Part shown: piece by piece, positions 35,973-43,725 of the stretch | Layout: every line of letters begins with the position of its first letter | Position numbering within the stretch: the stretch's first letter is position 1 | Assembly (NCBI GenBank): GCA_947259485.1 | Contig: CAMYLU010000003.1 | Coordinates: 124,001 to 188,000, forward strand | Source: an uncultured Gammaproteobacteria bacterium | GTDB lineage: Bacteria; Pseudomonadota; Gammaproteobacteria; GCA-001735895 | DNA length: 64,000 nt | Reading direction: 5' to 3' | Position numbers and translations under genes: made by a program | The notes under the pieces: generated by a model | Database searches by the model: none | What the model was told of the DNA's origin: nothing | The model's input: the letters and a program-made list of their open reading frames with translations, nothing else

Positions 35973-36574
35973 ATTGCCTCCTGCATCGCGGCATCCAGCT
36001 GCGGGACCATTTCACCCATGCCAGTGAATTTACGTTCGAATCGAAGCCCCAGCTGATCGGCCGCAGCACGTGCGATTTCAGTTATCTCGTCAGAATCAGT
36101 CTGCGCAAGGTAAACCAGGCGGGTGTAATTGCCGAAGTACATCTCCAGCAATTCGGGATGTCGATCGATCCCGAGTATCTCGATCACCAGGCGCTGAAAA
36201 TGCTGCGCCAGGAAATCGGTCAGGTAAAAAGTTCCCGGCTCCTGTTCCTGCATCTGTTCATAATTTTCGCGACCGGCGAGAAAATCGTAACAGTGTGCGC
36301 CCGGTAGACGTTTGACGCCTTTCTCTTCAAGTACCCGGTCGAGTTCACCACTGGTGCCGCAATCACCGTAAGCAACAAAGATATGGTCGTACTGATCACG
36401 GGCCTTGTCGATTTTATCGGCCACAGCAGCAGGAATTTTTTCAGGTCGTGCATGCAGGTCGGCTGTGATGGCCTGCAAATCCATTTGCGACCACTGTCCA
36501 AGCTTTTTTATTTCATTGACTTCGCGTGCGATTGCGGCACAGGTGATTACCAGAACTGGGGCTGATTTTTCCAT
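35960..36574 (-). CDS. DUF1638 family protein, function unknown
   Basis: 204 residues of the DUF1638 family (VLVITCAAIAREVNEI at the start; HIFVAYGDCGTSGELDRVL; RLPGAHCYDFLAG). Three cysteines (C12, one in YGDCGTSG, one in GAHCYDF) and nearby His/Asp residues lie in conserved blocks and could bind a metal or the corrinoid (inference). The family occurs with MttB-type methyltransferases and corrinoid proteins in bacteria and archaea. It is the second gene of the operon, 36 nt after the corrinoid protein gene, the best place for a protein that loads, protects or reactivates the corrinoid. No experimental role is known to me. Confidence 0.85.
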   Translation of the reverse strand: MEKSAPVLVITCAAIAREVNEIKKLGQWSQMDLQAITADLHARPEKIPAAVADKIDKARDQYDHIFVAYGDCGTSGELDRVLEEKGVKRLPGAHCYDFLAGRENYEQMQEQEPGTFYLTDFLAQHFQRLVIEILGIDRHPELLEMYFGNYTRLVYLAQTDSDEITEIARAAADQLGLRFERKFTGMGEMVPQLDAAMQEAMWEN

Positions 36575-36610
36575 ATTGCATTATCACCCTGACGGCCAGG
36601 CTTCAGGCTT

Positions 36611-37318
36611 CTAGCCCGCTCGGCTTTCAGTTACGAGTTGCTTTGCGGTATCGGCTGCAACTGCGGCGTCACGACAATAAGCATCTGCACCAATGGCTTC
36701 GCCAAACTCCTGGTTCAAAGGTGCGCCACCGACGAGGATGATGTAATCGTCGCGGATACCCTGTTCCTTCATGGTATCGATGACGACTTTCATGTAAGGC
36801 ATTGTGGTGGTTAAAAGGGCTGACATGCCGAGAATTTCCGGCTTGTGCTCTTCGAGCGCGGCGAGGAAATCTTCAACCGGGGTATTGATTCCAAGATCGA
36901 CAACCTCGAAGCCCGCGCCTTCCATCATCATGCAGACCAGGTTCTTACCGATATCATGGATGTCACCCTTGACCGTACCGATGACCATTTTACCCGCGGT
37001 GGGCTCGTCTGATGCCGACAACAGCGGCTTGAGGAGAGCCATACCTGCTTTCATAGCATTGGCAGACATTAAAACTTCCGGCACAAACAAAATACCGTCA
37101 CGGAAATCGATACCGACGATCGTCATGCCGGCAACCAGCGCTTCGTTGAGGATCTTGTTGGCATCCCAATCGCGGTCGAGCAGAATCTGGGTTCCCTCGG
37201 CGACTTCTTCCTTGAGACCGTTATACAAATCGTCGTGCATTTGCTCGACCAGTTCATCGTCGGGCAGGGTGCTTAAATCCAGATCGTCTTCGTAGTCGTC
37301 GTCTTCGTAGTCTGTCAT
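36611..37318 (-). CDS. Methyltransferase cognate corrinoid protein (MttC/MtbC-like)
   Basis: 235 residues: an acidic N-terminal tail (about 1-35), a four-helix cap domain (about 36-105) and a Rossmann-like B12-binding domain (about 108-230). The base-off/His-on cobalamin motif D-x-H-x-x-G is at 119-124 (GDIHDIGKN, His121 lower ligand), followed by the LGMSALLTTTMPYMKVVID and ILVGGAPLNQ blocks. It carries methyl groups from the MttB-family enzyme to the pterin methyltransferase. The tail is remarkable: MTDYEDDDYEDDLDLS and further acidic residues give about 15 Asp/Glu in the first 30 positions. It is the first gene of the operon running to the RACo-type gene; the promoter should lie in 37319-37511. 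Confidence 0.95.
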   Translation of the reverse strand: MTDYEDDDYEDDLDLSTLPDDELVEQMHDDLYNGLKEEVAEGTQILLDRDWDANKILNEALVAGMTIVGIDFRDGILFVPEVLMSANAMKAGMALLKPLLSASDEPTAGKMVIGTVKGDIHDIGKNLVCMMMEGAGFEVVDLGINTPVEDFLAALEEHKPEILGMSALLTTTMPYMKVVIDTMKEQGIRDDYIILVGGAPLNQEFGEAIGADAYCRDAAVAADTAKQLVTESRAG

Positions 37319-37511
37319 TTAAAAAAATCCTCACGCAATCAGGAACCGCCCGCAAAGGCAGCCATGAACAAGCAGAATAGGATTTAACCGGCAGGGGGTC
37401 AAACGCTGCAGCGACTTCACATTGCCTTAACGCGACACTGTCAAAAGGTAGGATATTGTTGATTATAAATTGGTTTTCGGAAGATCACGGCTTGTTTACC
37501 GAATAAACTAA

Positions 37512-38453
37512 TTACGCAGGGTGAACTTCCCCCTGCTCTCGATCACCGATGTAAACACTGTAGTTTCCGAGCCTTTTTTCACGGATGAATCGTTCCAGCA
37601 TTGCGATAACTGCGCTATCGTTAATTTCTTCCCAGGTGATGTTATCAAACTCGTAAAAACGCATGGTCCCGGTTTCAACGGCATCCTTTATCGATAGCAA
37701 TTCACCCAGGTAATAAACAAATCGCTGTGTTTTTTCATGGTAGGCCGCATATATAAAAGGTAAATCAACCTCGATGCCGGCAGACGCGAGCTTGCCGAGC
37801 AGGCTGTCACCAGTGGCTGCATCGCCAACCCGATTGCTGGCAGGCAGGAGTAATTGGCCATTTTCAGGATTACGCTCCAGTAATATCTTACCGTCGGACT
37901 CGATTATTGCGGCCACCCGCAGACTGCCGGGAGTTGAAACCAGCTGCAGCATGTTCGGTGTCAATCCGAACGAGACATAGGCACCACGACAAAATCCGAG
38001 TGGCGCATGGGTGTTGTAATCATATTTCAACACCCTGCCGATCAGTATGATGTGATCGCCTGCGTCGACCTGCTCGAAATGCTCGCAATCAAACCATGCC
38101 ACCACGGCGTCTATTATCGGCGACCCGGTTATTGCAGAGTGCCAGTCCTGGTTGGCGAATTTATCGGTGCCAGCCCTGGCAAAGCGATTCGACAGTTCCC
38201 GCTGCTCGGCAGCAAGAATATTGACCGCAAATCCGCGTGAACCGGTAAACGCATCACGTCCGAATGCTGACTTTGCAATATTAACCAACAGCAGGGGCGG
38301 ATCGATGGAAACCGAGGTAAAGGAATTAGCGGTGAAACCACAGGGCGAGCCCGCCTCGTCAAGCGTGGTAACAATGGTAACCCCGGTAGCGAAATTTCCA
38401 AATGCGCGGCGCAGATCGCGAGCGTCGATTTCGGCTGCTTTGTTGTCGGTCAT
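37512..38453 (-). CDS. Flavin reductase-like domain fused to a degenerate Nudix-like domain
   Basis: 313 residues. Residues about 10-165 form the flavin reductase (HpaC-like) FMN-binding barrel: RRAFGNFATGVTIVTTLDEAGSPCGFTANSFTSVSIDPPLLLV, RFAGVT-like RFARAGTDKF, and HIILIGRVL. Residues about 175-300 resemble a Nudix hydrolase fold (VAAIIESDGKILLERNPENGQLLLPAS), but the Nudix box is eroded: the expected R-E-x-x-E-E helix reads SLLGKLASAGIEVD, so hydrolysis is unlikely. Such a fusion may bind a nucleotide or dinucleotide instead. It lies upstream of the corrinoid operon on the same strand, 193 bp away, and could supply reduced flavin to a partner oxygenase or activator (inference). Confidence 0.85.
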   Translation of the reverse strand: MTDNKAAEIDARDLRRAFGNFATGVTIVTTLDEAGSPCGFTANSFTSVSIDPPLLLVNIAKSAFGRDAFTGSRGFAVNILAAEQRELSNRFARAGTDKFANQDWHSAITGSPIIDAVVAWFDCEHFEQVDAGDHIILIGRVLKYDYNTHAPLGFCRGAYVSFGLTPNMLQLVSTPGSLRVAAIIESDGKILLERNPENGQLLLPASNRVGDAATGDSLLGKLASAGIEVDLPFIYAAYHEKTQRFVYYLGELLSIKDAVETGTMRFYEFDNITWEEINDSAVIAMLERFIREKRLGNYSVYIGDREQGEVHPA

Positions 38454-38468
38454 GCGATGAAGTTCCGT

Positions 38469-39623
38469 TTAATAAATTAGCGATTCCATTTCCCGGGTTT
38501 TTTCAAGCCCATCTGACACTCCACTGTCATCGTAAATTTTGCCGGCTTTATCGAGATAACGCCTGGCCCTGTCCATCGCGAAATTGGAATTGTAAAGCAC
38601 CGCGATGACATCGGCCTGGCGCTGAAACATCGAGCGGTCGCTGGTATTGGAGAGCATCTCGCTCGACTTGATTCTGAATTTCCAGGCGCGTTCAGGCTGG
38701 CCGATACGTAGGTAATGATGGTAGAGCATCTGATAATCTCGCGCCTGCGATGTTTTCACCAGGTCCTGTCGATGCTCCTCTAATAGGCCTTCGATTTCGC
38801 GTTCGAGACTGTCTATATCGGAATCGCTGATCAAACTGCGGTCGAGGCCATCGATCAGGCGCCGCACGTGGGTAATTTGACCTGTGGAAGCAAACAACCT
38901 GGCCGCCTCGATACGGGCCTGCTGCGCCTGGTATCCATCATGAACCTGCTCGTGCAGCGAGGCGAGCGCTTCCCAGGCATCAGCGGCGGCGCCGTAACGC
39001 CGAATTTCCAGGTTATCGCGAATTACCATTTGCAGGTTGTCGTGAACCCCCTGGTAGATCCCGCGCGCAATCGAATTACGTGCCTGCCAAAGCTGGTCGT
39101 AGGTATTGGCTGCACGCCGGGCCAGTTCACGTGCGCGGATATTCAATTGACCGAGCAACTGGTAGCCACGTGCGGTACCGACAACGTCATCACGCGACAT
39201 GGCCAGGTAAAGTGATTCCTGGAGATAGACTTCGGCTGCAGCCAGCTCCTGCTGATTGATTGCGACCTCACCCAGTAATAGCAGGGTCTCGCCAAGCTGG
39301 GATTGATCATCTGCGAGCATCAATGCAGCCGCCACTTCCAGTAACTGGGTACGCGCCTGCTTGACCTTACCCTGTTGTAATAAATCACGAATTAACTGGT
39401 CACGCTTGACGTCATCGAGTTCCAGTTGAGATAGCCCGGCTACGATATCAAGCTCCTCAGATTCGATTCCTGGCTGCCAGTAATCATAAGATAAGGACCC
39501 GGTCGATTCGATTCCGTCCTCGGCTGAATCATCCGGCGACAGGAAGTAATGCAGTGCGAACAATAACGCAAGCACCGGTACTGTCGTAATTGCGTGGTCT
39601 GGAATGAAGCGCTTGATATCCAT
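38469..39623 (-). CDS. Membrane-anchored TPR-like protein
   Basis: 384 residues from the ATG at 39623; an alternative start 20 codons upstream (39683) cannot be excluded, as neither has a clear ribosome site. One N-terminal transmembrane helix (ITTVPVLALLFALHYFLS, about 12-29) is followed by a short acidic linker and a long helical region of TPR-like repeats (for example LLLLGEVAINQQELAAAEVYLQ and YHHYLRIGQPERAWKFRIKSSEML). It is probably a periplasmic-facing scaffold. It ends 16 nt before the flavin reductase gene start, suggesting co-transcription. No specific function can be assigned. Confidence 0.75.
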   Translation of the reverse strand: MDIKRFIPDHAITTVPVLALLFALHYFLSPDDSAEDGIESTGSLSYDYWQPGIESEELDIVAGLSQLELDDVKRDQLIRDLLQQGKVKQARTQLLEVAAALMLADDQSQLGETLLLLGEVAINQQELAAAEVYLQESLYLAMSRDDVVGTARGYQLLGQLNIRARELARRAANTYDQLWQARNSIARGIYQGVHDNLQMVIRDNLEIRRYGAAADAWEALASLHEQVHDGYQAQQARIEAARLFASTGQITHVRRLIDGLDRSLISDSDIDSLEREIEGLLEEHRQDLVKTSQARDYQMLYHHYLRIGQPERAWKFRIKSSEMLSNTSDRSMFQRQADVIAVLYNSNFAMDRARRYLDKAGKIYDDSGVSDGLEKTREMESLIY

Positions 39624-39752
39624 AGTATTTGACAATGTTACGCCGCTTATCATCCAATGCAAACGGCCATTTCCATTCGCCAATCGGCTTGTTAACCTAG
39701 CGTAATCAAGGAGTTTAGCCTGGATTCAGGTGTTACCGCGCTTATCAACAGC

Positions 39753-39893
39753 CATCTCGGGGACAAGGACAAAAAAGTGTAGCGAGGCATGGATGCCGCG
39801 GGCCAACGCCTCGAGCTCCAAGCGATTCCATGGATGGACCGACCGGCGCCTGCGCCGGTTGGGAGCGTCTTTTGTGTTCTTGTCCCCGAGGTG
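39753..39893 (+). repeat. Palindromic element E3 (class A)
   Basis: Arms of 25 bp (39753-39777 and 39869-39893; three mismatches) enclose 91 nt homologous to the reverse complement of element E1, with about 16 extra nt after GAGGCATGGATGCCG. It contains the hairpins GGCA-TGGA-TGCC (39786-39797) and CCA-TGGA-TGG (39828-39837), both with GGA in the loop, and the conserved CCGGCGC/GCGCCGG hairpin. It lies between the Rieske gene, whose stop is 10 nt away, and the TPR gene. Confidence 0.85.
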
Positions 39894-39902
39894 GCGAAGA
39901 GG

Positions 39903-41039
39903 TTAGAGGTCGGATTCCATTGCGTCGACGTAGAGTTGCTGGAAATGATGCACGGCGTGCTCGGATAACTCGCTACGTTCGGGGTCGACGACGAAACGTC
40001 CCTGGTTGTAGCCTTTCGACTGCAGGCCGCGATATACGCTCTCGCACAGACCTACGTCCTCGGGTTGCAACACATCGCGTTGATAGTCCATCGCGTCGCG
40101 CTGCTGCTGACTGGGTTGCGGATTCGGCAGGTACCAGTCCTGGTGTTCGATGGTACGACCAGCCCCGTTCGGGATTATTTGCAGGGTCGATATGTTGGGT
40201 TCCCCGGGGTAAATCCAGATCGTCAGGTTAGGCCACAGAAACCAACCCGCATAACCGAAGTCGACCTCACCTTTTTCGAATTGGTAGGCACTGCTTTGCG
40301 TGGTCGCAACTGCATTTGATATGTGGCTTGAGTAAATTCCATTCACCGTGGAGCTGTAGCTGTCCATATCAACCAGGTTGACGAAATCCTTGTGTGCCGG
40401 ATGGCAGTGGTAGCATTCGAGGAAATTATCCACCATCACTTTCCAGTTGCTGGCAACATCGTAATCGTCTCGCTGCGCGAACACGACCTCGTCGACGCGC
40501 GGACAGAACTCGCGGATTTCTGTTTCCAGGTCGGCGGCCTGCTCCTTCAGCGGTGCAGCCTCGAGGTCGAGATTGACGAACACCAGGCCACAAAACACTT
40601 CGACCTGTACCGGTTTCAGGGAAAACCGGCACTTATCGAAATCGACCATTTTCTCGGTATTGCGAGCCACCTTGAGTTCGCCATCGAAACCGTATGACCA
40701 GGCGTGATAGGGACAGGTTATGGTGCGCACTTTACCAATACCGGAGAGCAATTCATGGCCGCGATGTTGACAGACATTGTAGTAAGCCTTTAGCTCGCCG
40801 CTCTTGTCGCGGATTACGATGATGTTTTGATCGCAAATTTGCACCGTCAGGTAACATCCCGATTCGGCGAGTTGGCTTTGATGCCCAGCGTACCACCAGT
40901 TGCGGTAAAAAATGGTTTCCTTTTCCTGCTCCAGGATAGCGGCGTCCAAATAGTAGCGTGCCGGAATCGTGAATGATTTTTCAGGATCGCGATTAAACGG
41001 CGCATCATCGGCTCGCTTTTGCAGGGCTAAGACATTCAT
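39903..41039 (-). CDS. cntA: CntA/YeaW-type Rieske monooxygenase alpha subunit (quaternary amine oxygenase)
   Basis: 378 residues. The Rieske [2Fe-2S] site is C90-x-H92 (NVCQHRGHELLSG) and C109-x2-H112 (CPYHAWSY). The mononuclear iron site has His211 and His216 in DNFLECYHCHPAHKDF. The bridging residue three before His211 is Glu208 rather than the usual Asp, as in carnitine monooxygenase CntA. Overall layout and C-terminus (RDVLQPEDVGLCESVYRGLQSKGYNQGRF, SEHAVHHF) follow E. coli YeaW. The enzyme would cleave carnitine, gamma-butyrobetaine, betaine or a similar quaternary amine with O2. The partner reductase (CntB/YeaX) is not in the window. It is divergent from a LysR gene. Confidence 0.87.
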   Translation of the reverse strand: MNVLALQKRADDAPFNRDPEKSFTIPARYYLDAAILEQEKETIFYRNWWYAGHQSQLAESGCYLTVQICDQNIIVIRDKSGELKAYYNVCQHRGHELLSGIGKVRTITCPYHAWSYGFDGELKVARNTEKMVDFDKCRFSLKPVQVEVFCGLVFVNLDLEAAPLKEQAADLETEIREFCPRVDEVVFAQRDDYDVASNWKVMVDNFLECYHCHPAHKDFVNLVDMDSYSSTVNGIYSSHISNAVATTQSSAYQFEKGEVDFGYAGWFLWPNLTIWIYPGEPNISTLQIIPNGAGRTIEHQDWYLPNPQPSQQQRDAMDYQRDVLQPEDVGLCESVYRGLQSKGYNQGRFVVDPERSELSEHAVHHFQQLYVDAMESDL

Positions 41040-41146
41040 GTTTTACTCCAGCGTACTATTTTTCCAATCTTATAATATAATCTAATGAATGCTTGGGCTC
41101 AAACGGGCAGTTTTTATTAAAATAGATAATCAAATCTTATTAATCT

Positions 41147-42058
41147 ATGCTGAAAAATCGCCTGCCACCACTCGATCCGTTGATTGCTTTCGAAGCAGCC
41201 GCGCGCCTGCTCAGCTTTACCAGGGCAGGCGAAGAATTGCATTTAACGCAGGCCGCCATCAGTCAACAGATTCGTAGTCTCGAGGAAAGTTTACAGGTAA
41301 AGCTGTTCACGCGTTCGCATCGCGCGGTGCAGTTAACCAACGAGGGACGCGAATACCAGCACACCGTGGCGGCGATACTGAAACAACTCGCCGGCGCCAC
41401 CATGGACATTCAGAATGTCGAATTCGCGCAGCAACTGGTGATCGGCTGTGACCAGTCTTTCGCCAGCCAATGGCTAGGCCCGAGGCTTTCGCAACTGCGA
41501 CAGTTGATGCCGGCGGTTACCTTGCGCATCATCGCCTCGGACGACTATAACGAAAGCCTGGGTAGTGAAGTACAGGTAGCCGTTATGCATGGCGATGGCC
41601 TGTGGCCCGGTTTTCAAACCTTAAGACTGTTCGACGAAGAAGTATTTCCAGTATGCAGTCCGGGGTTCGACTACGACCTGGCTCAGCAAGACTGGGTATC
41701 CTGGTTGCTGCAAGCGCCGTTGATCGACCTCGCTGACAGTCACTGGAACTGGATGAACTGGCGCCTGTGGCTGGGAGGTAACAACATCGATCAGCCCCTG
41801 GGAAACCGTAACCTGCAACTGAACAGTTATCCGCTGGTCATCGACACCGCCTGCGCCGGACATGGCGTGGCACTAGGCTGGCGCTACCTGGTCGACGATC
41901 TGATCGCAAATAACCAGCTGGTACGACCCATCGAACAATCGCTTAAAACCGATCTGGGGTATTACTGTATCTGCCGCGACAACCTGGAAAACGACGCCAA
42001 TGTGGTCCAATTTCGCAACTGGTTGCTGCAACAGTTTGGTTTACCCATCGAAACCTAA
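41147..42058 (+). CDS. LysR-family regulator (GcvA-like)
   Basis: 303 residues with an N-terminal winged helix-turn-helix (about 8-66: LIAFEAAARLLSFTRAGEELHLTQAAISQQIRSLE) and a periplasmic-binding-protein-like effector domain (about 95-300). The opening RLPPLDPLIAFEAAAR is typical of the GcvA subgroup. It is divergent from the Rieske oxygenase gene with 107 bp between starts; the intergenic region is very AT-rich and carries an ATAGAT...ATCTAT inverted repeat (41122-41148) reaching the lysR ATG, suitable for autoregulation and control of the oxygenase (inference). Confidence 0.92.
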   Translation: MLKNRLPPLDPLIAFEAAARLLSFTRAGEELHLTQAAISQQIRSLEESLQVKLFTRSHRAVQLTNEGREYQHTVAAILKQLAGATMDIQNVEFAQQLVIGCDQSFASQWLGPRLSQLRQLMPAVTLRIIASDDYNESLGSEVQVAVMHGDGLWPGFQTLRLFDEEVFPVCSPGFDYDLAQQDWVSWLLQAPLIDLADSHWNWMNWRLWLGGNNIDQPLGNRNLQLNSYPLVIDTACAGHGVALGWRYLVDDLIANNQLVRPIEQSLKTDLGYYCICRDNLENDANVVQFRNWLLQQFGLPIET

Positions 42059-42118
42059 TCCATGCTTCGGTCCGTTCGAGAACACATTACTGCTACTAGC
42101 ACGTGATCAAGCCCGGAA

Positions 42119-42135
42119 TTGATAACATTTATCAA
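42119..42135. promoter_or_regulatory. Candidate operator TTGATAA-CAT-TTATCAA
   Basis: Perfect 7-bp inverted repeat with 3-bp spacer, 60 bp after the lysR stop and 170 bp before the GAF-domain gene. It has no T-run, so a regulator site is more likely than a terminator. The rest of 42059-42305 shows nothing else of note. Confidence 0.4.
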
Positions 42136-42305
42136 TCAACAATCCGGCCCTGCATGGTCTTTAAGTCGAAAATGGTCGTTTCAAAGTGCCTTCTAGCCTC
42201 AAATAGAGGTTTTCAAGCCAATTCCTGAGATAGTAATTTACAATTAGTGTTAACAGGTCCGGCTACTACTATTAATTGTCTAACCTGTAGAAATTGCCAG
42301 CTTAC

Positions 42306-42746
42306 ATGTCAATTACTGAATTCAAGGATCGCGTCAACAGCCTGTTATCAAAAGGAATCCACGAATTTTCGATGAGCCTGGGAGTACTGGCACAAATCGA
42401 AAATAACAGCTACGAAATATACGCGGTTCAGTCAAACACGGGCGCTTACGTGCCCGGTGAAAAATATGCCCTCGGCGAAAGTTACAGTGGCGAAGTATTT
42501 GATAAGCAGAAAACGATTGCCGAAGCCTGTATCGCAAATTCCCCGACGCCGTTGCATCATCCCCTGTATCGTTCGTTGCCGCTCGAGTCTTATATCGGCG
42601 CACCCATAGTGATCAACGGCAAACCCTGGGGCTGCGTCGATTTCAGCAGCATGGCCCAGCGCGAAGAACCGTTTAGCGAACAGGATATCGAAAGGGTTGA
42701 AACCCTGGCCATCGAGCTCTCGCAGCTCATCAGCGAAATCGAATAA
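42306..42746 (+). CDS. Stand-alone GAF-domain protein
   Basis: 146 residues, nearly all one GAF domain (about 12-140): IHEFSMSLGVLAQIENNSYEIYAVQ, ESYSGEVFDKQKTIAEACI, LPLESYIGAPIVINGKPWGCVDFSS and the closing helix QDIERVETLAIELSQLISEIE. The ATG at 42306 is chosen over a TTG four codons upstream. GAF domains bind cyclic nucleotides, tetrapyrroles or small ligands; no output domain is attached, so it may act as a separate sensor or as a free methionine-R-sulfoxide-reductase-like protein, but the cysteines of that enzyme are not seen in place. It converges on ubiA. Confidence 0.75.
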   Translation: MSITEFKDRVNSLLSKGIHEFSMSLGVLAQIENNSYEIYAVQSNTGAYVPGEKYALGESYSGEVFDKQKTIAEACIANSPTPLHHPLYRSLPLESYIGAPIVINGKPWGCVDFSSMAQREEPFSEQDIERVETLAIELSQLISEIE

Positions 42747-42761
42747 AAAGCACCAAAGGGC

Positions 42762-43664
42762 TTAAAGTGAGTAGTAGTGCCCCATGATGCCAGCAAACAC
42801 CGCGGCTCCGACCCAGTGGTTGTGCAGAAAGGCACTAAAGTAATGTGCCGGCACCCGATCGGCAATCAGGAATTGTTCGTAAGCCATTAACAGCGTTGCG
42901 ACTCCCAATCCCAGGTAGTAGATACCGGTAAATTCCAGGTCGACGCCAACCAGTACCAGGGCCAGCAAAAACAAGATCTGAAATACGGCAATCATAACGC
43001 GGTCATAATCGCCAAACAGGATCGCCGTCGACTTTACCCCGAGTTTCAGATCATCTTCCCGGTCAACCATGCTGTACATCGAATCGTAGGCGACGGTCCA
43101 TACCAGGTTCGCGACGTATAACAACCAGGCTTCCTTTGGTACCTCACCGGTCAGCGCCGCGAACGCCATGGGAACAGCCCAGCCAAAAGCGGCACCGAGA
43201 TGAACCTGGGGCAGGTAATGATATCGCTTCATGAAAGGATAGCTCGCGGCAAGCAATATTCCCCCAAAGGAAAGCATTATGGTGAAACGATTCAGGCTTA
43301 ATACCAGTAGAAAGGCGATCAGGGCCAGCACCGCGAACACTGCGAGCGCCTCTGCCGGTGTAATTTTTCCACTGGTCAACGGGCGCTCCCGGGTGCGTTC
43401 GACATGCTGATCGATATCACGATCGGCATAGTCATTGATCGCACAACCCGCCGAGCGCATGAGGAAGCTTCCGATGACAAAGACGAACAGGATCCAGCCG
43501 TCAGGTGATCCTTCGCCGGCAACTGCAAGTGCCCACAGCGTCGGCCAAAGCAACAGGTAAAATCCAATTGGTTTTTCGAAACGTATTAACTGAGAGTACA
43601 AGCCCAGCTTGTTGCGAAGCTTGGGCGGTAGGTCGGGAATTGTAAGTCCTTTAGTTTTCACCAA
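42762..43664 (-). CDS. ubiA: 4-hydroxybenzoate octaprenyltransferase UbiA
   Basis: 300-residue membrane protein with eight or nine helices and the two Asp-rich prenyl-diphosphate motifs: GCAINDYADRDIDQHV (about 73-88) and YSMVDREDDLKLGVKS (about 200-215). RLIRFEKPIGFYLLLWPTLWAL-type opening (QLIRFEKPIGFYLLLWP) is diagnostic for UbiA. It attaches the octaprenyl tail made by IspB (55 kb) to 4-hydroxybenzoate in ubiquinone synthesis. The usual ubiC neighbour is missing here. It is divergent from the gamma-carbonic-anhydrase gene. Confidence 0.96.
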   Translation of the reverse strand: MVKTKGLTIPDLPPKLRNKLGLYSQLIRFEKPIGFYLLLWPTLWALAVAGEGSPDGWILFVFVIGSFLMRSAGCAINDYADRDIDQHVERTRERPLTSGKITPAEALAVFAVLALIAFLLVLSLNRFTIMLSFGGILLAASYPFMKRYHYLPQVHLGAAFGWAVPMAFAALTGEVPKEAWLLYVANLVWTVAYDSMYSMVDREDDLKLGVKSTAILFGDYDRVMIAVFQILFLLALVLVGVDLEFTGIYYLGLGVATLLMAYEQFLIADRVPAHYFSAFLHNHWVGAAVFAGIMGHYYSL

Positions 43665-43725
43665 AAACCGATGCGTGTTGCGAAAAAATCGTTACTATAC
43701 GCGTTTCTTTCAGCAGGGCGAAACA

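Noticed and set aside
37319-37511. Possible cobalamin riboswitch before the corrinoid protein gene
   Set aside because: The 193-bp leader is too short for the usual element and I find no B12-box; only short GCGAC repeats are visible.
39830-40231. 133-codon plus-strand frame over E3 and the Rieske gene
   Set aside because: It is antisense to a clear Rieske oxygenase gene and starts in a repeat.
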